From NCBI RefSeq assembly GCF_030913705.1, contig NZ_CP133190.1:744001-808000 (forward strand): a DNA stretch of 64,000 nt. The letters run 5' to 3'. Below are positions 26,709 to 36,718 of the stretch, one piece after another. The notes under the pieces were generated by a model that saw only the letters and a list, made by a program, of their open reading frames with translations, was not told the DNA's origin and made no database searches. Within the stretch, counting starts at the first letter, position 1. The number at the start of each line of letters is the position of its first letter. The translations under genes were made by a program, and so were the position numbers. This DNA comes from Anaerocolumna sp. MB42-C2 (GTDB lineage: Bacteria; Bacillota; Clostridia; Lachnospirales; Lachnospiraceae).

Positions 26709-28346
26709 CTACTTTTCCCCTGATACCAGTGCATAATTTGCTGTAACAGAAAAATTCACTTCTGTAATTCCATACTCATCCGCCTGCTCTGATACTGAGT
26801 CGGTTGTTACATTGGTTAGTAAACTTACTTTTTTTAACTGGCTAAGCGTCATAGCCGCAGTTTCTTTCGAATCAACGGTAATATCCATTAAGATATCCAT
26901 ACCGGTAGCACGAAAGGAACGAATAATAACTTTGTCTGGGAGTTTTTGCTGTAATTCCAGCAATAATTTCCCTAAATTCTCATTATTGCTATAACTATAG
27001 CCATCTATGGATTCCATCGTAATAAAGGCATATTTGATGCTTTTATTTTCTGTATAGATGTCTTCAATATCCTTTATTTCTTCTATCCGGGACATGATAT
27101 GACCTTGTTTATCATATACGCTTTTAAGCATAACGTCAGAACCGACTGCCGACATGGAGGAAATGATAACGGCCAAAACGCATACTACCCCAGTTATCTG
27201 GGTGGAGCTTCTTATTGCACTTTTACCAATCAGGTGACCCGGCTTTATATTAACTGGATTTAATACTGCTCCAATACAAGTGATAAAATCACTCTGTGTA
27301 AAACTTTCCGGTAAGACGCCCGGCTTAAATTGTATACCCTTTAGATTCGTAAGCTTACTGGTAAGATAACCCACTTCATTCGTAAATAATTGATCTATAC
27401 CAAGGAATCCTGATCCGCTGCCGGTTAGATAAATAGATTGGATTCTTTCTCCCTGGTTTTTTGACGTAAAATAATCCATAACCCTGAGAATATTATTTAT
27501 TAAATAATGAAGTGTATCCGTAACATCTTCTCTTGCAGATATTTCTTCGTATTGATTCACATATTCCTCTGAGGCTGCGGTAGCTGATACGATCTCATCC
27601 ATCTGGTTGCCGAACCGTGTATAAAGTATTTCTTTCATATTAAGCATGGAAACAGCCTGGGATTCTGTTTCAGCTGCAAATAAAGTATTTTCAGTTATTG
27701 CTTCTAAAACAGCTTCATAACCATAAGAAACCGTACGCTGTAATACCAGGATATCATCTCGTAAGATATTTATTAAAGTGTCCTGTTTATTGATCTGTAT
27801 AAACATATTTATCCCGCTGTTAGCCTGTTTACGAACCATTTGAAAGATACTGTTGCCGGCATAATCCAAGGCTTTAATCTTAAGTTTTAATAACTTAGCT
27901 AATTCATAATAGGACATAATCAGATTATTCTGAACTGCAAGCACCAGAAGTCTATAGTACTTTTCCTTTTCCCGTTTGACTTTTTCCAATATTGTATAGG
28001 TAACATTATATTCCGATATATCGATGGGAAAATAATCCTCAATTCCTGCATGAATGACTGTGGGAATTTTATTTACTTTTACCAAAGGTATGATTACCTC
28101 TCTGTTAGCAATTTTCGAGGAGGATATGGTAAAAATAACATTTCTTGTCCTGATTTTTGCTTCACTTAATTTCTTTCTGATTATATCTGCTAAAGCAGCA
28201 GTATTTTTAATATACCCATCATCAAAACCAGCCTCCGGCGTATCTAAAACATAAGCCTGAGATACCCTGGTTTTTTTCTTCCCAGCATCGATCAGACAGA
28301 GTTTAGTTGTATTTAAACCAATTTCAATACTTAATACTTTTGCCAT
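26709..28346 (-). CDS. pilMN: PilM-PilN fusion protein
   Basis: This 545-residue protein has an actin-like PilM domain (1-~345: LSIEIGLNTTKLCLID phosphate-1 loop, VIIPLVKVNKIPTVIHAGIEDYFP, IQSIYLTGSGSGFLGID). It continues without a break into a membrane segment (about 375-400, SSTQITGVVCVLAVIISSMSAVGSDV) and a PilN-like extracytoplasmic domain ending SVTANYALVSG. In most bacteria these are two proteins; the fusion is known from the Clostridioides difficile pilMN gene. It would couple the cytoplasmic ATPase ring to PilO. It begins nine bases after pilD. Confidence 0.88.
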   Translation of the reverse strand: MAKVLSIEIGLNTTKLCLIDAGKKKTRVSQAYVLDTPEAGFDDGYIKNTAALADIIRKKLSEAKIRTRNVIFTISSSKIANREVIIPLVKVNKIPTVIHAGIEDYFPIDISEYNVTYTILEKVKREKEKYYRLLVLAVQNNLIMSYYELAKLLKLKIKALDYAGNSIFQMVRKQANSGINMFIQINKQDTLINILRDDILVLQRTVSYGYEAVLEAITENTLFAAETESQAVSMLNMKEILYTRFGNQMDEIVSATAASEEYVNQYEEISAREDVTDTLHYLINNILRVMDYFTSKNQGERIQSIYLTGSGSGFLGIDQLFTNEVGYLTSKLTNLKGIQFKPGVLPESFTQSDFITCIGAVLNPVNIKPGHLIGKSAIRSSTQITGVVCVLAVIISSMSAVGSDVMLKSVYDKQGHIMSRIEEIKDIEDIYTENKSIKYAFITMESIDGYSYSNNENLGKLLLELQQKLPDKVIIRSFRATGMDILMDITVDSKETAAMTLSQLKKVSLLTNVTTDSVSEQADEYGITEVNFSVTANYALVSGEK

Positions 28347-28355
28347 TGAAACCTC

Positions 28356-29147
28356 CTAATGAAAAAAGACACCAAGATACCAATTCCATATCGTATCACC
28401 AAATAACATTGCGATAAACATGCCAATTGACAGATATGGCCCTAAAGCCAATACCCTTCCGGTGTTTGTAATTTTCATTCTTAACAAATGAAAAACGGAT
28501 CCCAAAATACAACCAAGTAAAAATGCCATCCAGATATTTTTCCAGCCTAACAGCAAACCTCCGGCTGCCATTAACTTAATATCTCCGCCTCCAATTGCAT
28601 TTCCTTTTGTAATAAAATAAATAATATATAAAAATACACTGACCGTAAAAAATCCAATCAGATAATTCCTCCAGTTACGGGAATCCAGCATAATATGAAC
28701 AAACCCGATTACCACCAAAAAATAATTAATACAAACTGGAATCTCATATATTCTAAAATCAATAATACTTAAAACAAGGTAAGCGGAAGCTGCTAAACAA
28801 AATAATACCGTAGTTTTGTTATATTGCATTATTTCAACTGTTCCAATATGAACATTTCTTACGGCAAAAACAAATACATAAAGTAAACCATTCACAAATT
28901 CCACGATGGGATATTGTATGCTGATCTTCTTTCCGCATTTTCTACAGCGGCCTTTTAACATAAGGTAACTTATTAACGGAATAAGATCGAACCACCTTAA
29001 CTGATAACCACAGTAAGAACAATAGGACCGTTGTATAATTTTTTCCTGGTTGGGTATTCGGCAGATACATAGATTTATAAAACCGCCGGCTAAAATTCCG
29101 GATAGAAAGATTAGAAAATAAATTATTATATAATTGAAAGCAGTCAT
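28356..29147 (-). CDS. pilD: Prepilin peptidase / N-methyltransferase
   Basis: The 263-residue membrane protein has a CXXC...CXXC zinc loop (CSYCGYQLRWFD, GRCRKCGKKIS) in the N-terminal methylase part. The two catalytic aspartates are in SIIDFRIYEIP and GGGDIKLMAAGGLL, the bifunctional type IV prepilin peptidase pattern. It removes leaders from, and N-methylates, the pilins encoded around it. It follows pilA after a hairpin at 29229-29255. Confidence 0.93.
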   Translation of the reverse strand: MTAFNYIIIYFLIFLSGILAGGFINLCICRIPNQEKIIQRSYCSYCGYQLRWFDLIPLISYLMLKGRCRKCGKKISIQYPIVEFVNGLLYVFVFAVRNVHIGTVEIMQYNKTTVLFCLAASAYLVLSIIDFRIYEIPVCINYFLVVIGFVHIMLDSRNWRNYLIGFFTVSVFLYIIYFITKGNAIGGGDIKLMAAGGLLLGWKNIWMAFLLGCILGSVFHLLRMKITNTGRVLALGPYLSIGMFIAMLFGDTIWNWYLGVFFH

Positions 29148-29228
29148 ATGTATCTCTCTTTCATGGCTACCAATAAATTAAGTAGGCAATTGTTTTCCTT
29201 AACTGATACAATATAAGATTATGTTATT

Positions 29229-29255
29229 GAAAGGCGGAGATTAACTCCGCCTTAG
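29229..29255 (-). terminator. Hairpin after pilA, probable partial terminator
   Basis: A perfect 9-bp stem, AAGGCGGAG (29231-29239) with CTCCGCCTT (29245-29253), lies about 20 bases after the pilA stop. The downstream tract on the minus strand lacks a U run, so it more likely protects the pilA 3' end and lowers read-through into pilD. That would favour major pilin over assembly proteins. Confidence 0.6.
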
Positions 29256-29273
29256 CATATTTTTATGTATCAG

Positions 29274-29741
29274 TTAGTTGGTAACCGGTCCGATATTATC
29301 AGCATTATTCATATTTCCACTTTTTGAGATATATACTGATAATTTTCCAGCCTCTGTGTAATCAACATATAAAGTACCGTCATGTCCTTTTTTGGATAAG
29401 CATTTATCTTTAAAATCAGAATCTTGATCTAAATCAGGACCTAATAAATCTTTTATTTCGTTTTTAGTTTCAGTAGAAAATTCCGTATAAGTGTCTAATA
29501 AATTACCCAGCGGTTTATGGTCTATTACACCAACCGGTTTCTCTGATGTCGCAATTCCTGTCTGTACAGCGGTAAATACTGTGCTTACCAATTGTAAATC
29601 TCTTGATTCTCTTGATTTCTCAACATACTTATTAACCTGAGGCGCAATTGCTCCTACCAAAATAGCCATAATAGCCATTACTACTAATAACTCAACCAAT
29701 GAAAATCCTTTGTCATTTTTAATTTTAATCCTTTTTTTCAT
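29274..29741 (-). CDS. pilA: Major type IV pilin
   Basis: The 155-residue prepilin has a short basic leader (MKKRIKIKNDKG), cleavage at G|FSLVELLVVMAIMAILVGAIAP with Glu5, a long N-terminal helix (KYVEKSRESRDLQLVSTVFTAVQTG) and a small globular head. Size and the shape of the head indicate the structural pilin rather than a minor one. There are only two Cys-free loops visible and no disulfide pair. AAAGGAG precedes the ATG. A hairpin follows the gene. Confidence 0.88.
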   Translation of the reverse strand: MKKRIKIKNDKGFSLVELLVVMAIMAILVGAIAPQVNKYVEKSRESRDLQLVSTVFTAVQTGIATSEKPVGVIDHKPLGNLLDTYTEFSTETKNEIKDLLGPDLDQDSDFKDKCLSKKGHDGTLYVDYTEAGKLSVYISKSGNMNNADNIGPVTN

Positions 29742-29781
29742 GAATGTAATCTCCTTTATAATTTTTTATTTTAACTGTAAT

Positions 29782-30996
29782 TTAAATTTGATCCAAATTC
29801 TGATACATAGCCAGCAGCGGTTTAATTATTGCAAATAATAAAACACTGACTATTAATGAAAGAATTATGATTATCATTGGTTCAAGTATGGCAACTAAAG
29901 CTTGAGAAGTATTTTCCACTTCTTCTTCATAGTACGCTGCGATTTTATTAAGCATTTGTTCAAGATGGCCTGTTTCCTCCCCTATACCAATCATGTGATA
30001 TACCATTGGCGGAAAAACACCGGAGGCTGCCAGGGGTTCTGATAACGGTACTCCACGTGCCACTTCTTCTTTTGCCTCAATCAAAACCTTTTTTATAATA
30101 ACATTATCCATATTCTTAGCTGTTATATCAATCGCTTCCAGAAGCGGAATTCCGGCATCTAATAAAGTTCCTAAGGTTTTACCCAAACGTGCGGATGAAG
30201 TTTTCACAATTAAATTACCAAACAGCGGCAACCGCAGACCAAATTTACTGAATATAAGTTTACCGGAATCTGTTTTCTTAACTTTAACTAGAAAGAAAAT
30301 GAGAAAAGCCAGAAATAAAATAATAAAATACCAGTACGCAATTATAAAATTGCTCATATGAATCACTGTCAAAGTAATCGTGGGTAATTCCATATCCATT
30401 CCACGAAACATACCCATAAAATTTGGCACAACAACTAGAAGCATAAGAATAATAACACCAAGGGATACACCCCCGATAAATGCAGGATAGATAAAAGCTC
30501 TGCCAAGCATAGCCTTTAGTTTAGCATCTTTTTCAAAATGAATCGACATACGTTCCAAAGATAAATCTAACTTACCGGATGCCTCGCCTGCTTCTATCAT
30601 ATTAATTAAAATTGGGGGAAAAACATCACCTTGCAGCTTCATTGCCGCTGCTAAAGTTTCACCCTTTTCAATTCCGGCCTGAGTTTCCTTAATTGCCTTA
30701 TGTAATGCTTTATTCTCAGTCTGCTCTCCTAACATTTCCAATGCATGAATAATACTGATACCTGCGGAGATGATACTGTGAAACTGCCTGCAAAATACTG
30801 CTAATTCTCTGGGTTTAACAATACTGCCGATTGAAAAGTTGATATCTTTCGTAAACAAATTCTGCTCTTTTACCTTAATTGGTATTTTATCCTCTGCCTT
30901 TAAAGTCAGGATTACTTTATCCTTATCTACCGCTTCCATTGTTCCTGTCTTCTGCTTACCGTTTTGGTCAATGAAAACATATCGAAAGCTTGCCAC
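29782..30996 (-). CDS. pilC: Type IV pilus inner-membrane platform protein
   Basis: The 404-residue GspF/PilC protein has two repeated T2SSF domains (AVFCRQFHSIISAGISIIHALEML about 65-90; TLGTLLDAGIPLLEAIDI about 270-290) and three membrane segments near 170-195, 220-240 and 375-395. The start is GTG after AAGGAGGAAATA. The N-terminal MASFRYVFIDQNGK is typical. It receives torque from PilB and PilT. A promoter lies upstream at 31073-31102. Confidence 0.92.
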   Translation of the reverse strand: MASFRYVFIDQNGKQKTGTMEAVDKDKVILTLKAEDKIPIKVKEQNLFTKDINFSIGSIVKPRELAVFCRQFHSIISAGISIIHALEMLGEQTENKALHKAIKETQAGIEKGETLAAAMKLQGDVFPPILINMIEAGEASGKLDLSLERMSIHFEKDAKLKAMLGRAFIYPAFIGGVSLGVIILMLLVVVPNFMGMFRGMDMELPTITLTVIHMSNFIIAYWYFIILFLAFLIFFLVKVKKTDSGKLIFSKFGLRLPLFGNLIVKTSSARLGKTLGTLLDAGIPLLEAIDITAKNMDNVIIKKVLIEAKEEVARGVPLSEPLAASGVFPPMVYHMIGIGEETGHLEQMLNKIAAYYEEEVENTSQALVAILEPMIIIILSLIVSVLLFAIIKPLLAMYQNLDQI

Positions 30997-31072
30997 TATT
31001 TCCTCCTTTGTATCGTAGAATAAATACTATTCTTTCATAACGTATCTGATTACTGCTTTAAATTATAGGCCT

Positions 31073-31102
31073 ATTGTACTACTGGCTTTGTATGCCTGTC
31101 AA
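31073..31102 (-). promoter_or_regulatory. Internal promoter upstream of pilC-pilA
   Basis: Minus strand: TTGACA (31097-31102), 18-base spacer, TACAAT (31073-31078), a near-consensus housekeeping promoter in the 211-base gap between pilT and pilC. It would give pilC, pilA and downstream genes transcription independent of pilB/pilT. Confidence 0.6.
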
Positions 31103-31207
31103 CATAGTGAATACTGGAAGTTTAAAAATCATTCCCTATAATTCCCAATAATCAGACTTTATAATACAACGTTTTCCATATCTTTCATTCTACCAACATA
31201 AATAGAG

Positions 31208-32266
31208 TTATAAATTTATTTTTCGCTCCATGGCTATGGAATCCCCTGCGAATTCATTGGCCTTTTCTGCAGTTATAGTTCTGTTTAGATATAATTCGAA
31301 AATTGCATCATCCATAGTTTGCATTCCGATTTTTTTATTTGTCTGGATTATTGTATTAATTTGATGGGTTTTACCCTCGCGTATTAGATTCTTAATTGCC
31401 GGAGTCGCATGCATTACTTCATATGCTGCGATTCTTCCGCTTCCTTCCGCCGTAGGTATTAATTGCTGGGAAATAACCGAATCCAATACGGAAGATAGCT
31501 GCACACGAATCTGCTGTTGCTGATGTGGCGGAAATACATCTATAATACGGTCTATTGTATTTGCTGCCCCCGTTGTATGAAGTGTCGACAAAACAAGATG
31601 TCCTGTTTCGGCTGCGGTAATGGCAATTGATATGGTATCTAAATCCCTCATTTCCCCAACCAAAATAACATCCGGATCCTCTCTTAACGCTGCTCTTAAA
31701 GCGCTTGCATAACTTGTTGTATCAAGTCCAATCTCTCTCTGATTAACAATAGCCTTTTTGTGGCTATGAAGATATTCAATAGGATCTTCCAGTGTAATAA
31801 TATGGGAATTATAATTAGTATTAATTACATCTATTAATGAGGCTAAAGTAGTTGACTTACCGCTTCCGGTAGGTCCGGTCACTAAGATTAAACCTCTTTT
31901 TTTCTTAGTTAAGTCTACAACTGACAATGGAATATTTAAATCATTCGGTTTTGGTATATCAGTCCCCACTAAACGCATAACACAGGCATAGGAACCTCTC
32001 TGCCTAAAGATGTTTACACGGTATCTGCCAAGTTCAGGAATTGAATATGATAGATCTACTTCCCCCATTTCATTGAATATATTTTTTGTATGCTCATTAA
32101 AAACAGGTTCTAATAAGCTCACCATATCTTCCGGAAGCATTTTATCATAACCCAGATCCGTTAATTCCCCGTTGATACGGCAAATAGGCGGAATACCTGC
32201 CGTAACATGCAGATCGGATGCTTTTTTTTCTTTTGCAACGGTTAATAGCTCTTTTAATGTTACCAT
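31208..32266 (-). CDS. pilT: Pilus retraction ATPase
   Basis: The 352-residue hexameric ATPase has Walker A GPTGSGKST (Lys137), Asp box TLEDPIEYLH, Walker B RAALREDPDVILVGEMRD, His box HLVLSTLHTTGA and the PilT-type C-terminal AIRNLIREGK-like segment (AIKNLIREGKTHQ). It depolymerises pili for twitching motility. It starts 12 bases after pilB, so the operon carries both extension and retraction motors. Confidence 0.93.
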   Translation of the reverse strand: MVTLKELLTVAKEKKASDLHVTAGIPPICRINGELTDLGYDKMLPEDMVSLLEPVFNEHTKNIFNEMGEVDLSYSIPELGRYRVNIFRQRGSYACVMRLVGTDIPKPNDLNIPLSVVDLTKKKRGLILVTGPTGSGKSTTLASLIDVINTNYNSHIITLEDPIEYLHSHKKAIVNQREIGLDTTSYASALRAALREDPDVILVGEMRDLDTISIAITAAETGHLVLSTLHTTGAANTIDRIIDVFPPHQQQQIRVQLSSVLDSVISQQLIPTAEGSGRIAAYEVMHATPAIKNLIREGKTHQINTIIQTNKKIGMQTMDDAIFELYLNRTITAEKANEFAGDSIAMERKINL

Positions 32267-32278
32267 AATTTACTCCTT

Positions 32279-33994
32279 CTAAATCATATCTTCCAATGTA
32301 ACACGCTTCATTTCATCTAAAGAAGTTATACCTTCTAAAACATATTTTGAAGCATTCACTCTTAATATCCGCATCCCCTCTTCTAACGCAACAGCCATAA
32401 TTTCATCTGCCGTCTTTCTTTTACTTATGATTTCACGTATTTTGGGGGTTATCGGCATTATCTCGTATATACCGATACGTCCGTAAAATCCGGTATCGTT
32501 ACATAGTTGACAGCCACAAGGTTCATATATTACCTGCTCTTTATCAGGTGTTATGTTTAACAATTCTTTTTCGGCGGACGTTGCATATCTTGCTTTTTTA
32601 CATTTGCACAAACGTCTGACTAACCGCTGTGCTATAACACCAGCCATGGCATCTGCCAATAAGAAAGGCTCAATCCCCATATCCACCAGACGGGTAATGG
32701 TACTTGCTGCATTATTGGTATGAAGGGTACTTACTACTAAATGTCCGGTGATAGATGCTTTTACAGCTATACTTGCGGTTTCTTCATCTCTTATTTCACC
32801 AATCATAATAATATCAGGATCCTGGCGTAAAATTGACCTAAGTGCATTGGCAAAGGTTAAATCTGATTTAGGATTTACCTGAACCTGATTAACACCGGTA
32901 ATATTAGCTTCTACCGGATCTTCTACCGTAACGATATTAACATTGTTTTTATTAATTTCATTCAGTGCAGTATAAAGAGTAGTTGATTTTCCGCTTCCGG
33001 TAGGTCCCGTTACTAATATCATACCGTGAGGTTTTAATAAAAGCCGGTCGAATTTAACCATATCCTCTTCTGTAAGTCCTAATTCCTTTTTCGCTTTACT
33101 AAGGTTTTTCTTAGAGGTAAGACGTAAAACAACCTTTTCTCCAAATACGGTAGGAAGGATGGAAATACGAATATCAAATTCCTGTCGGTCAACAGTCATA
33201 GTCATACGGCCATCCTGCGGTTTTCTTTTTTCTGAAATATCCATATCTCCGATTATTTTAATTCTCGCCACAATAGCTGAGAGCAAATCTGCCTGATATG
33301 TCATAGCTTCGTATAAAATTCCATCTACACGGTAACGGACACGGACTTTTTCTTCCATGGCTTCAATATGTATATCGCTGGCACGTTGTCTTACAGCTTG
33401 TTCTATTATCGTTCTTACAAGGATAACAATAGGAGAATTGTTGACATCGGCATTATATGCTGACACAAGTTCTGCTTCCGCCTGATATTGCTGTTCTTTT
33501 TCCTGAGAATACTTGGCCGCTACTGCTAAAACTTCTGCATTGCCAAAATATTTATCAATGGCGGCAGCTATTTCTCTGGTTGTAGACACTACAGGTTCAA
33601 CCTGCAGATTGGTTAATATTCTTAAATCATCCATGGCTACTATATCCATTGGATCTGCCATGGCTACCCTAAGCACATTGGGGTTATTATCTTTAAAAGC
33701 AAAGGGGATAATCATGTTTTTTCTTAAGACTGTCTGGTCACTGATTAATTTTAAAATTTCACCAGGAATCCGTATTCCTGATAACATAACCATATCCAGG
33801 CGAAGCTGTTCCTTTAACGCATCCGCAATTTCTATCTCATCGGTAAATCCCAGATCAATAAGCGTTTCTCCGAGCTTTCTGCCTTTTACTTTCTTTTGTT
33901 CCTTTAAGGCTATATTTAACTGGTCTTCTACAATGATTCCCGCATCAATAAGAAGATCACCAAGCCTTTTTTTTATTCTGGTATTACTCCCCAT
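32279..33994 (-). CDS. pilB: Pilus extension ATPase
   Basis: This 571-residue protein has an N-terminal GspE/MshEN-type domain (RLGDLLIDAGIIVEDQLNIA, about 5-140; such domains can bind c-di-GMP), then the ATPase core with Walker A GPTGSGKST (Lys336), VEDPVEANITG, LRQDPDIIMIGEIRD and HLVVSTLHTNNA, and a tetracysteine zinc site (LCKCKKARYA and EPCGCQLCNDTG). A TTG at 34006 is in frame but lies within the ribosome binding site; ATG 33994 follows GGAG at six bases. First gene of the pilus operon. Confidence 0.92.
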   Translation of the reverse strand: MGSNTRIKKRLGDLLIDAGIIVEDQLNIALKEQKKVKGRKLGETLIDLGFTDEIEIADALKEQLRLDMVMLSGIRIPGEILKLISDQTVLRKNMIIPFAFKDNNPNVLRVAMADPMDIVAMDDLRILTNLQVEPVVSTTREIAAAIDKYFGNAEVLAVAAKYSQEKEQQYQAEAELVSAYNADVNNSPIVILVRTIIEQAVRQRASDIHIEAMEEKVRVRYRVDGILYEAMTYQADLLSAIVARIKIIGDMDISEKRKPQDGRMTMTVDRQEFDIRISILPTVFGEKVVLRLTSKKNLSKAKKELGLTEEDMVKFDRLLLKPHGMILVTGPTGSGKSTTLYTALNEINKNNVNIVTVEDPVEANITGVNQVQVNPKSDLTFANALRSILRQDPDIIMIGEIRDEETASIAVKASITGHLVVSTLHTNNAASTITRLVDMGIEPFLLADAMAGVIAQRLVRRLCKCKKARYATSAEKELLNITPDKEQVIYEPCGCQLCNDTGFYGRIGIYEIMPITPKIREIISKRKTADEIMAVALEEGMRILRVNASKYVLEGITSLDEMKRVTLEDMI

Positions 33995-34172
33995 TTCTGT
34001 CTCCAATCTGCCCTAAAGCAGGCTTTTGTATTAAATATGAATACTACTTATATTCATTTTTTATCTAATAGGCAATAACTTTATTCTACACCACATATAT
34101 TTTTCTGTCCAGATATAATGGGTACAGTTAAAATTTGCATAATTGGTATAACCTTTCCGTAAGGTGCGAATT

Positions 34173-34196
34173 CTGCCGGTCGGGCTTTTATTTTAT
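34173..34196 (+). repeat. Short extragenic repeat CTGCCGGTCGG, copy 2
   Basis: Matches 538-561 at about 22 of 24 bases (CTGCCGGTCGGGCTTTTATT, then TTAT). It overlaps the AT-rich tail of the sigK terminator, whereas copy 1 stands beside the dgoD/DUF421 terminator. Confidence 0.45.
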
Positions 34197-34249
34197 AAAA
34201 AAAGCTAAGTCAAGCGAATTATCTTTTATGAAATCCGTTTGACTTAGCC
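34190..34249 (-). terminator. Terminator after sigK
   Basis: On the minus strand GCTAAGTCAA (34239-34248) pairs with TTGACTTAGC (34204-34213), 10 bp, followed by TTTTTTTATAAAAT. It begins about eight bases after the sigK stop and insulates the pilus operon from sigK. Confidence 0.85.
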
Positions 34250-34255
34250 CTGAAG

Positions 34256-34894
34256 CTATAACCCTTTATTATCTTTTTCGAAACTTTCTCGTAGTTTTTT
34301 CAGTGCTTTTTTCTCAATTCTTGATACATAAGAGCGGGATATTCCGATTTTATTAGCAATTTCTCTTTGCGTAATTTCTTCCTGCATATTTAATCCATAC
34401 CGCATTTCTATGATCTGTCTTTCTCTTTTAGTTAAAACTTTATTGACTAATTCATAAAGTTTCTTTACATTGCCCTGTAATTCCAATTCATCTACTATAT
34501 CGGTGTCTGAACTTTCAATAATATCTAATAAATTAATTTCGTGACCTTCTTTATCGGATCCAATAGGTTCATATAAGTACACTTCTTTTGCCTGTCTTTT
34601 TCCACTTCTTAGCATCATTAACAATTCATTGTCAATACACCTGGATGCATAGGTTGCAAGTCTGATACCCTTATCTGCATCAAAGGTGTCTATGGCTTTA
34701 ATTAAGCCGATTGTGCCAATGGATATAAGGTCATCTATCTCTTTATCCGCTGTATTATATTTCTTAACAATATGTGCAACCAGACGGAGATTTCGTTCAA
34801 TCAGGATGTCTCTAGCTTCCTTACTTCCTTCCATGCATTGGTTTAAGATTTCCGTTTCTTCCTTGGCGCTCAGTGGCTTGGGAAAGGATTTCAC
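34256..34894 (-). CDS. sigK: Sporulation sigma factor SigK without pro-sequence
   Basis: The 212-residue sigma-70 protein closely follows SigK: FPKPLSAKEETEIL, IERNLRLVAHIVKKY, DDLISIGTIGLIKAID (region 2, core binding and -10 recognition), ARQ-like linker LYEPIGSDKEGHEINLLDI, and region 4 TQREIANKIGISRSYVSRIEKKALKKLRE. SigK drives late mother-cell gene expression in sporulation. The start is GTG nine bases after GAGGTG; a TGA lies in frame five codons upstream, so there is no room for the about 20-residue pro-sequence found in Bacillus. The gene is uninterrupted. SigE is the closest alternative but the region 4 and FPKPLS start favour SigK. Confidence 0.88.
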   Translation of the reverse strand: MKSFPKPLSAKEETEILNQCMEGSKEARDILIERNLRLVAHIVKKYNTADKEIDDLISIGTIGLIKAIDTFDADKGIRLATYASRCIDNELLMMLRSGKRQAKEVYLYEPIGSDKEGHEINLLDIIESSDTDIVDELELQGNVKKLYELVNKVLTKRERQIIEMRYGLNMQEEITQREIANKIGISRSYVSRIEKKALKKLRESFEKDNKGL

Positions 34895-35023
34895 TGAAAA
34901 AGCACCTCAACGATTAGGGTTTATTACTAGTCTATGATGTGGGTATAAATTAAGTGCCTTTCCTATTTAATTAAAATAATATTATTTAAAAAGTTTTTGG
35001 TTAATCTTTTGTATTTTTAACTA

Positions 35024-36718
35024 TCACTCTGTTTTGAACCGTTTTGTTTCATCTTTTAAAGTCTGTGCTATATTATTTAACTCTGTGATGCTGGTATTTA
35101 TTTTTTCAAAAGTTTGTACCTGTTTCGTAACATTATTACTGATAAGGACTGATGATGCAGCGCTTTCCTGGGTGGAGGAAGAGATCTCCTCCATCGCTTT
35201 AGACATCTCATTTGTGACTACAGATTGTTGTCTCGCAGCTTCCGAAATAGTGGTAATCTTTTGCGAGGTATCACCAATCAGTGAAAGTATATTCTTAAAT
35301 TGTGAATCGGTTTCCCCTGCTTTCCTGACACTTCCATCCACTAAATCCTGTTCTGTTTTTACAGCATCATAAGTACATGCTACTTTATCTTCAACTGTTT
35401 TTATCAGACCTTTAATATCATCAGCTGATTGTTTGCTTCCTTCGGCAAGTTTTCTTACCTCTTCTGCTACTACCGCAAAACCTTTTCCTTCTTCCCCAGC
35501 TCTGGCAGCTTCAATGGCAGCATTTAATGCTAAAAGGTTTGTTTGTTCCGAGATTCCCGTAATTAAAGATGCGATTTCATTAATTTGCCCTGATGTATTC
35601 TTTAATTCCTCAATCATCTGATAGATCTGTACGGAGGATTTTTGTACATTTTCCATTGTTCCTACCATTTCTTTTAGCTTCAGAACACCCTCTGAGGCAA
35701 CATCCAAAACAGTATTACTGTATTTCGCAGCATCCTCGGCTTCCTTGGAAACTAATACAGCTCCACTTGCCATTTCTTCTATACTTGCGGTTGCTTCTTC
35801 TATAATCCCGGCATTGTTTTGTAAGCCATCCGTAATACGATTAATTTCATTTGCAATATTATCAATTTCCTGATTTGCCTGGTCGGATGCGGAAGTTAAT
35901 TGTATGGACGAAGCCGCTATGATATCCGCATTTTTCTGCACAATACCTACAGTATTTTTTATCTTATAAATAAACTGGTTAAACCAGGATGCTAAAGTCC
36001 CTAATTCCTCTTTCGTATTAATTGACAGTTGTTTGGTTAAATCACCGTCACCCTCAGCAATATCACGAAGCATATCGTTTGTCTGATTAATAGGTTTTGT
36101 GATTACTTTCGATACATATAAACTAAAAAGCAGTACAATCAGTATAATTACAACTGTAGTTATAATTACTATTTTAATTATGGTTTCCACCTCTGAATTT
36201 ATATTTTCTAATATTAGATTATGAAATTCAGTAAGCATCGGTGTCAATTTTGCTATTGCAGCCTGATATTTATCATAATCTTCAAAACCAATTTTGTTTA
36301 TATTCTCAGCAACATTTAGAAAATTATCATGATATTCGGAAACAGTATTTAATATATCCGTAAGTTTACTTCTCAGTTCTTCGTTATCTTGAATATCCTG
36401 ATTGTTTTTTACGCTGTTAAGATTAGTTATGAGATCATTATAATTTTTTTCAAATTGGTCTATATAATCAATTTTACTTTCTTTAAAATGTTGAACCTCT
36501 GATGTCTTTAATAACAGAAAATCCTTTTCACTGTTTCTCATTTCAAGTAATTCTGTATTGATTGCCTCATTTGCCAGTACCAGTGGTATCTTATTACCGG
36601 TAAAATCCACCATAGCAGAATAAGATCTTATAATTACATATAAAAAGAAAAACGTAAGAGCTATCAATGACATTAATATTTTCGTTCTTATCTTCCAATC
36701 TTTAAATCGCAGCTTCAT
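35024..36718 (-). CDS. Methyl-accepting chemotaxis protein
   Basis: The 564-residue receptor has membrane segments at about 13-33 and 183-205 flanking an all-helical ligand domain of 150 residues ([17 protein letters not shown] resembles HBM/four-helix-bundle sensors). A HAMP domain (206-258) and a signalling domain follow, with hairpin tip [36 protein letters not shown] and methylation-helix Glu/Gln pairs. No adjacent che or flagellar genes. It may act on pili or flagella; the ligand is unknown. Its mRNA leader is unusually structured. Confidence 0.92.
   Translation of the reverse strand: MKLRFKDWKIRTKILMSLIALTFFFLYVIIRSYSAMVDFTGNKIPLVLANEAINTELLEMRNSEKDFLLLKTSEVQHFKESKIDYIDQFEKNYNDLITNLNSVKNNQDIQDNEELRSKLTDILNTVSEYHDNFLNVAENINKIGFEDYDKYQAAIAKLTPMLTEFHNLILENINSEVETIIKIVIITTVVIILIVLLFSLYVSKVITKPINQTNDMLRDIAEGDGDLTKQLSINTKEELGTLASWFNQFIYKIKNTVGIVQKNADIIAASSIQLTSASDQANQEIDNIANEINRITDGLQNNAGIIEEATASIEEMASGAVLVSKEAEDAAKYSNTVLDVASEGVLKLKEMVGTMENVQKSSVQIYQMIEELKNTSGQINEIASLITGISEQTNLLALNAAIEAARAGEEGKGFAVVAEEVRKLAEGSKQSADDIKGLIKTVEDKVACTYDAVKTEQDLVDGSVRKAGETDSQFKNILSLIGDTSQKITTISEAARQQSVVTNEMSKAMEEISSSTQESAASSVLISNNVTKQVQTFEKINTSITELNNIAQTLKDETKRFKTE

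Noticed and set aside
33513..34016. 167-residue open frame on the plus strand inside pilB
   Set aside because: It lies antisense to the conserved N-terminal domain of PilB, has no ribosome binding site of note and a low-complexity Ser/Ile composition. It is a shadow of the real gene.
34007..34172. c-di-GMP riboswitch upstream of pilB, as known for some clostridial pilus operons
   Set aside because: I looked for type I and type II core motifs on the minus strand and saw none; the sequence is AT-rich with only a small CTGC/GCAG stem near the ribosome binding site.
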